From Methanosarcina sp. (GTDB lineage: Archaea; Halobacteriota; Methanosarcinia; Methanosarcinales; Methanosarcinaceae): a stretch of DNA of 10,378 nucleotides. Shown here in pieces: positions 7,366-10,378 of the stretch. Position numbers and translations under genes: made by a program. The notes beneath the pieces were generated by a model, which saw only the letters and a list, made by a program, of their open reading frames with translations, did not search any database and had not been told where the DNA came from. How positions within the stretch are numbered: position 1 is the stretch's first letter; each line of letters begins with the position of its first letter. The stretch spans positions 1 through 10,378 of the forward strand of contig JADGNM010000059.1 of NCBI GenBank assembly GCA_017883485.1, read 5' to 3'.

Positions 7366-9120
7366 TTGAAAAATCGCGAGATTGCCGAGTTGCTTTATGA
7401 AGCTGCTGACATTCTTGAATACCAGCAGGTAGAGTGGAAACCACGAGCTTACAGGAAGGCGGCCCAGATGATCGAAAACCTTGGCGAAGACGTTGAAAAA
7501 ACATATGAAAGAAAAGGAAAAGAGGGGCTGACCGAAATTCCAGGTGTGGGGGAATCTATTGCCGCTCACATTGCCGAGTACCTTGAAACGGGTAAGGTAG
7601 AAAAATTTGAAAAACTTAAGGAAAAAGCCCCTTCAGGTACTGTGGAACTTATGGAAATCAGGGGGCTTGGGGCAAAGAAAATGAAAAAACTTGCCGATGC
7701 CCTTGGGATTAAGACTCTCTCGGATCTTGAAAATGCAATCCAGGCCCACAAAATCAAGAGGCTTGAAGGTTTCGGAGAAAAAACCGAAGAAAATCTCGCA
7801 AAGGCAGTTGAGCAATATGAGAAAGGCCATGACCGGATGAGTCTCGGAAAGGCACTTCCACTTGCAGAGGAGATTATAGCAGCCTTGAAAGCCAGATGCA
7901 AGAGTACATGTAAAATAGACCTCTCGAAGATAATCTATACAGGTTCCCTCCGCAGGATGAAAGAAACAATTGGGGATATTGATATCCTGGCAGAAGCAGA
8001 AGGGGAAAAAGAGGTACTAAAAGTAATGGATGCTTTTGTTTCCCTTCCTGAAGTTGAGCAGGTTATGCTGAAAGGCAGCACAAAAAGCAGTGTGATTCTG
8101 AAAGAAGGAACTTCCATTGACTTGAGGGTGGTCCCACCCGAAAGTTACGGAGCAGCTCTTCAGTACTTTACTGGCTCAAAGGAGCACAATATAGAGCTTA
8201 GAAATATTGCCATCAGAGAAGGTTACAAGCTTTCAGAATACGGGCTGTACTCAAAGGATTCAGGAGAGCAAGTTGCAGGCAAAAGCGAAGAGGAAGTTTA
8301 TAATAAGCTTGGCCTTGCCTGCATACCTCCGGAGCTTCGGGAAAATAGGGAAGAAATAAAAGCCGCCGCAGAAAGCGCCCTCCCGAAACTTGTAGAGGCT
8401 GGAGACATAAGGGGAGACCTCCACATACATACAAGCTATAGTGAAGGACAGGGAAGTCTTGAAGCCATGGTAGGGAGAGCAGAAGCTCTTGGCTATGAAT
8501 ACATCGCAATAACCGATCACTCCCGTTCCCAGAGAATAGCCAATGGCATGGAAATTGAAACACTAAAAGATCAATGGAAAGGAATCGATGAAATTTCAAA
8601 AAATTTTAAGATAAAAATCCTGAAAGGTTCTGAAGTTGAAATTCTGAGAGACGGAAGTCTGGACTATCCTGAAGAAATCCTGAAAGAGCTCGATGTCGTT
8701 GTAGGGGCGGTGCATTCAGGCTTTTTGGCTCCTGAGAGAAAGATGACAGAAAGGATAGTTATTGCTCTGGAAAATAGGTGCCTTGATATCCTTTCACATC
8801 CCTCGGGCAGGCTGATCGGAAAAAGGGAAGGCTATGAAGTTAATTTTGAAAAAGTTTTTGAAGCGGCAGCTGCAAACAGGAAGATTCTGGAGATCAACAG
8901 CCAACCTTCAAGACTTGACCTTGACGATGAACTTATCCTGCGTGCAAAAGCTTTCGACATTAAGTTTTCCATTTCTTCGGACAGCCACTCTACTTCAGAC
9001 CTTGCTTTTATGCGGTACGGTCTCGGACAGGCGAGGAGAGGGTGGCTCGAAAAAGAGGATATTGTAAATACCTATCCTTACTCCGGGCTTAATGAATTTT
9101 TCAAAAAACTGAAGCTCTGA
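7366..9120 (+). CDS. polX: DNA polymerase X with PHP domain, 584 aa
   Basis: This is a PolX of the bacterial/archaeal type: a repair polymerase fused to a PHP phosphoesterase. In order: an N-terminal 8-kDa-like region with helix-hairpin-helix motifs ([10 protein letters not shown], residues 57-66; EIRGLGAKK, 97-105; LEGFGEKT, 133-140); a nucleotidyltransferase palm with G193-S194, catalytic D204-x-D206 (GDIDIL) and third aspartate D252 (SIDLRV); the FTGSKEHN motif at 268-275; then PHP from about 345. PHP metal ligands are present: H353-x-H355, D384-H385, E423, H450, H478 and D539-x-H541. In characterised homologues the PHP domain gives 3'-5' exonuclease and AP-endonuclease activity and the palm fills short gaps. 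Length is close to the usual ~570-580. The TTG start is supported by the purine-rich ribosome binding site at 7350-7360. The upstream ligase could seal the gaps it fills. All catalytic residues appear intact. Confidence 0.96.
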   Translation: MKNREIAELLYEAADILEYQQVEWKPRAYRKAAQMIENLGEDVEKTYERKGKEGLTEIPGVGESIAAHIAEYLETGKVEKFEKLKEKAPSGTVELMEIRGLGAKKMKKLADALGIKTLSDLENAIQAHKIKRLEGFGEKTEENLAKAVEQYEKGHDRMSLGKALPLAEEIIAALKARCKSTCKIDLSKIIYTGSLRRMKETIGDIDILAEAEGEKEVLKVMDAFVSLPEVEQVMLKGSTKSSVILKEGTSIDLRVVPPESYGAALQYFTGSKEHNIELRNIAIREGYKLSEYGLYSKDSGEQVAGKSEEEVYNKLGLACIPPELRENREEIKAAAESALPKLVEAGDIRGDLHIHTSYSEGQGSLEAMVGRAEALGYEYIAITDHSRSQRIANGMEIETLKDQWKGIDEISKNFKIKILKGSEVEILRDGSLDYPEEILKELDVVVGAVHSGFLAPERKMTERIVIALENRCLDILSHPSGRLIGKREGYEVNFEKVFEAAAANRKILEINSQPSRLDLDDELILRAKAFDIKFSISSDSHSTSDLAFMRYGLGQARRGWLEKEDIVNTYPYSGLNEFFKKLKL

Positions 9121-9121
9121 T

Positions 9122-9470
9122 CGGATTAATCCCATTTCCACATGTACAAAAAATGCCATCTATTTTCTCAATACGACGGTAATTAAAAGTCCATTTCTGA
9201 TGGATAATTTTGGGCAAATCGGTAAAAGAAAAGCGAAAGAATGGGTCTTTTCAGTGCAGGATAATGGAATTGGAATTGATCCGCAATATTACGAGAAAAT
9301 CTTTGAAGTTTTTAAAAGACTGCACAAAAAGGAAGAATACCCTGGTACAGGCATAGGGCTAGCAGTTTGTAAGAAAATTGTTGAGCGACATTGTGGACGT
9401 ATATGGGTAGAATCTGAACTGGGTAAAAGGTTCAACCTTTTATTTTACTTTACCAATCAACCCCACATAA
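9122..9470 (+). pseudogene. Histidine kinase remnant (HATPase_c end), frameshifted
   Basis: Only the ATP-binding end of a sensor histidine kinase remains. A degenerate N-box (KNAIYF, 9149-9166) is followed by [15 protein letters not shown] with the G1 box (9260-9280), the F-box FEVFKRLH, and the G2 box [16 protein letters not shown] beginning at 9344. The sensor, PAS and His-containing dimerisation domains are absent, and open reading begins almost at the polX stop. The intact frame runs to a stop at 9484, but after ELGK it reads [11 protein letters not shown]. Dropping one A of the run at 9425-9428 restores the family ending [15 protein letters not shown] and a stop at 9468-9470, so a one-base insertion broke the end. 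HCGRI instead of the usual HGGRI is a further sign of drift. The first ATG is at 9200. It may derive from one of the many paralogous PAS-type kinases in methanosarcinal genomes; activity is unlikely. Confidence 0.85.
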
Positions 9471-9520
9471 CTCTTTTGTCGTAACGAAACCTTTTGAACA
9501 AAAGTATATTTAATTCACTG

Positions 9521-9535
9521 CTTTTTTAATTTAAT
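9521..9535 (+). terminator. T-rich tract after the kinase remnant
   Basis: CTTTTTTAATTTAAT lies between the convergent ends of the kinase remnant and the - strand gene. Archaeal transcription often stops at T-tracts without a hairpin. This is the best such site for + strand transcripts coming from polX, but only the tract itself supports it. Confidence 0.3.
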
Positions 9536-9564
9536 CCATCTTTCAGACTATACTCACTCATTTA

Positions 9565-9756
9565 TCAGATACTTGCATTTTCGAGTTTTGCTATTGCAGC
9601 CATATATTCTTGAATTTTTAATGTATCAGAATTACCATAGTCCTGCTCAAACTGGATAACTGCTCGCAGGTCTGTGATTACATCAGGGAATCTTCCACTG
9701 GTCATCAACTTCTGATCACTCAGGATAGCAATTGCATTGTTGTACTCATCGACCAA
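9565..9756 (-). CDS. Small orphan protein of unknown function, 63 aa from TTG (frame open to 9834)
   Basis: I do not recognise this protein. It begins MVDEYNNAIAILSDQ and ends AAIAKLENASI; it is hydrophilic, probably helical, with no signal peptide or membrane segment. The TTG at 9756 is the only usual start codon in frame. Yet the frame stays open upstream to a stop at 9835-9837, adding residues such as DSTTVVEDLHEVVKKLSCG that read like real protein. A strong Shine-Dalgarno sequence (AAGGAGTGAT, 9835-9826) sits at that upstream end, and a TATA box lies farther up (9904-9915). No ATG, GTG or TTG follows the Shine-Dalgarno in frame, so the original start may have been mutated, making this a decaying gene, or a non-standard start is used. 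It is convergent with the kinase remnant and divergent from the fluoride locus. Confidence 0.45.
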   Translation of the reverse strand: MVDEYNNAIAILSDQKLMTSGRFPDVITDLRAVIQFEQDYGNSDTLKIQEYMAAIAKLENASI

Positions 9757-9825
9757 CGCAGTTGAATTTTTTCCGCAAGATAATTTCTTTACTACCTCAT
9801 GTAAATCCTCTACAACAGTCGTCGA

Positions 9826-9835
9826 ATCACTCCTT
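9826..9835 (-). promoter_or_regulatory. Strong Shine-Dalgarno sequence without an in-frame start
   Basis: Read on the - strand, AAGGAGTGAT resembles the archaeal 16S-complementary GGAGGTGAT with one G missing. The following codons in the open frame are TCG ACG ACT GTT GTA GAG, none a normal start. GTG within the motif is in another frame and hits a stop after six codons. This placement suggests translation once began about 24 codons upstream of the TTG at 9756. Confidence 0.45.
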
Positions 9836-9903
9836 TAATTGTTTAAACCACTCTAATTGTGTGTGTTTACGTTTTTATGGTATAATGCAAATACTATTAG
9901 TCT

Positions 9904-9915
9904 GATTATATAAAG
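9904..9915 (-). promoter_or_regulatory. Candidate TATA box for the small - strand gene
   Basis: On the - strand this reads CTTTATATAATC, a close match to the archaeal TATA consensus. A start site about 25 nt downstream would fall near 9880-9885, leaving about 50 nt of leader before the Shine-Dalgarno at 9835. The TTATATAA core is palindromic, so direction is inferred from the gene position. Confidence 0.4.
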
Positions 9916-10060
9916 AATGTAATTTCTATCGATTGAACTAATGAGTCATAAACAAAGAATAATAATTGTAAATAGACATAGAAACAAAACAAGTAAAATG
10001 ATTCGTAATCGGTGTATAAAAGACATCAGTTCACATATTAAGTGTATTATAGTTGCGTAA
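9916..10060. other. AT-rich divergent intergenic region
   Basis: This stretch separates the small - strand gene from the + strand fluoride locus. No ORF or structured element was seen. A TATAAAAG at 10015-10022 is a possible upstream promoter for the riboswitch transcript, which would give a leader of about 50 nt before the aptamer. Confidence 0.4.
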
Positions 10061-10073
10061 ATTATTTATTTAA
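10061..10073 (+). promoter_or_regulatory. Candidate TATA box for the riboswitch transcript
   Basis: ATTATTTATTTAA lies about 25-30 nt before the aptamer, so transcription from it would begin just ahead of the fluoride riboswitch, a common arrangement. TATAAAAG at 10015-10022 is the alternative. Confidence 0.3.
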
Positions 10074-10095
10074 TCACAGGAGAGAGGTGTCCTAT

Positions 10096-10153
10096 AGGTG
10101 ATGAAGTCCGCCTGGACTCTTAAGTCTAAACCGCTTATGCTGATGACTTCTAC
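10096..10153 (+). ncRNA. Fluoride riboswitch (crcB motif RNA)
   Basis: The aptamer matches the crcB-motif core GGNGATG...CCGCC...CTGATG...CTAC. P1 pairs AGGTG (10096-10100) with CGCCT (10109-10113). P2 pairs GAAGTC (10103-10108) with GACTTC (10145-10150). The conserved CTGATG and terminal CTAC are at 10140-10153. An extra 5-bp hairpin (10114-10118 with 10123-10127, loop CTTA) is inserted before the conserved AAACCGC stretch. In known examples fluoride binding turns on genes for fluoride export. The Shine-Dalgarno GAGG (10163-10166) begins only ten bases after the aptamer. AGGC there can pair with GCCT of the P1 3' strand, which would fit translational control; this is inferred from 4 bp only. 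The next gene is crcB, the expected target. Confidence 0.92.
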
Positions 10154-10173
10154 ACAACTGTTGAGGCTTTTAT

Positions 10174-10314
10174 GTGTATACACTTTTATTAGTAGGTATA
10201 GGCGGCTTTATAGGTGCTATCCTAAGATATGTCTTAGGAGGCTGGATACAGAATAGCTTCGTTAATTTCCCTGTAGGTACACTAGTGTCGAGTCAATCCT
10301 CAAGTGTCGGATAA
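10174..10314 (+). pseudogene. crcB: crcB (Fluc fluoride channel) N-terminal fragment, cut by an IS
   Basis: CrcB/Fluc proteins are small dimeric membrane channels that let fluoride leave the cell. The translation begins MYTLLLVGIGGFIGAILRY, continues through GGWIQNS and FPVGTLV, and shows the first membrane helix with the family pattern GGxxGAxxRY. GTG at 10174 is preceded by GAGG (10163-10166) at 7 nt; the ATG two bases earlier is out of frame. The family continues with VN and three more helices after GTLV, but here the frame runs into foreign sequence near 10284 and stops at 10312-10314, giving a 46-residue chimera. The conserved Asn after GTLxV and all later helices are lost from this reading, so the fragment cannot form a channel. 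The rest of crcB may lie beyond the insertion, outside the window. Full-length members are about 120-130 residues. Confidence 0.88.
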
Positions 10315-10378
10315 AGACGTGATAATTTTATCCTGGCATCATCTGTTGTGAATTGCCAATTAACCTTCGAATTTTTGT
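10285..10378 (-). mobile_element. End of an insertion sequence, probably IS630 family, inside crcB
   Basis: crcB homology ends abruptly at a TA dinucleotide (10283-10284). The DNA after it carries a transposase end on the opposite strand. IS630/Tc1-like elements insert at TA, which agrees. GTGTCG occurs at 10285-10290 and again at 10304-10309, possibly part of the terminal inverted repeat or a transposase binding site. The other end, and so the inverted repeat and target duplication, are beyond the window. The exact boundary is therefore an inference. Confidence 0.75.
10293..10376 (-). CDS. Transposase C-terminal end, IS630-like (partial)
   Basis: The last 27 codons are visible; the gene enters from the right edge. 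They contain VNWQFTTDDARIKLSRLYP and end in TLED and a TGA at 10293-10295. W-x-FTT-x-DARIKL-x-x-LYP resembles, from memory, the C-terminus of IS630-family DDE transposases common in methanosarcinal genomes. The catalytic region lies outside the window. The stop is within about 10 nt of the inferred element end, so coding runs into the terminal repeat. The family is assigned from this short tail and needs the remaining sequence for confirmation. Confidence 0.72.
   Translation of the reverse strand, partial: KNSKVNWQFTTDDARIKLSRLYPTLED

Noticed and set aside
8834..9067. 77-codon + strand ORF inside polX
   Set aside because: It is an out-of-frame overlap with the conserved PHP domain and lacks its own ribosome binding site.

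Overview
The window looks like a chromosomal segment of a methanogenic archaeon of the Methanosarcina type. The evidence is the protein set: an archaeal ATP-dependent DNA ligase, a PolX with a PHP domain, a very long tetratricopeptide (TPR) protein, and a remnant of a methanosarcinal-style histidine kinase. AT-rich spacers with TTTATATA-like TATA boxes and the use of TTG and GTG starts beside GGAG-type ribosome binding sites agree with this. The genus is an inference from style, not a database match.

Layout. Positions 1-580 are AT-rich and non-coding, with a good TATA box (274-281), three tandem 12-nt units (415-450) and a small hairpin (464-478). Positions 581-5236 encode a 1551-residue protein made almost wholly of TPR units, interrupted by one acidic linker. 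A 250-nt spacer follows, with a doubtful small hydrophobic ORF and an 8-bp hairpin. Then come the ATP-dependent DNA ligase (5499-7238), a 127-nt purine-rich spacer, and PolX (7366-9120), all on the + strand. Ligase and PolX together could fill and seal gaps in base excision repair.

From 9121 onward the window is a graveyard of broken genes. Right after polX lies the ATPase end of a histidine kinase. It has no sensor or phospho-acceptor domain, and its last residues are frameshifted by one extra A in an A-run at 9425-9428. A small orphan gene lies on the - strand (9565-9756, possibly open to 9834). It has a TATA box and a strong Shine-Dalgarno sequence, but no start codon at the expected distance.

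The most informative region is the right edge. A well-formed fluoride riboswitch (10096-10153) precedes the start of crcB, the fluoride channel gene (GTG at 10174). That gene is cut after 37-38 codons by the end of an insertion sequence. The - strand of the inserted DNA encodes what looks like the C-terminal end of an IS630-family transposase. The riboswitch is therefore intact but its target gene is interrupted in this genome.
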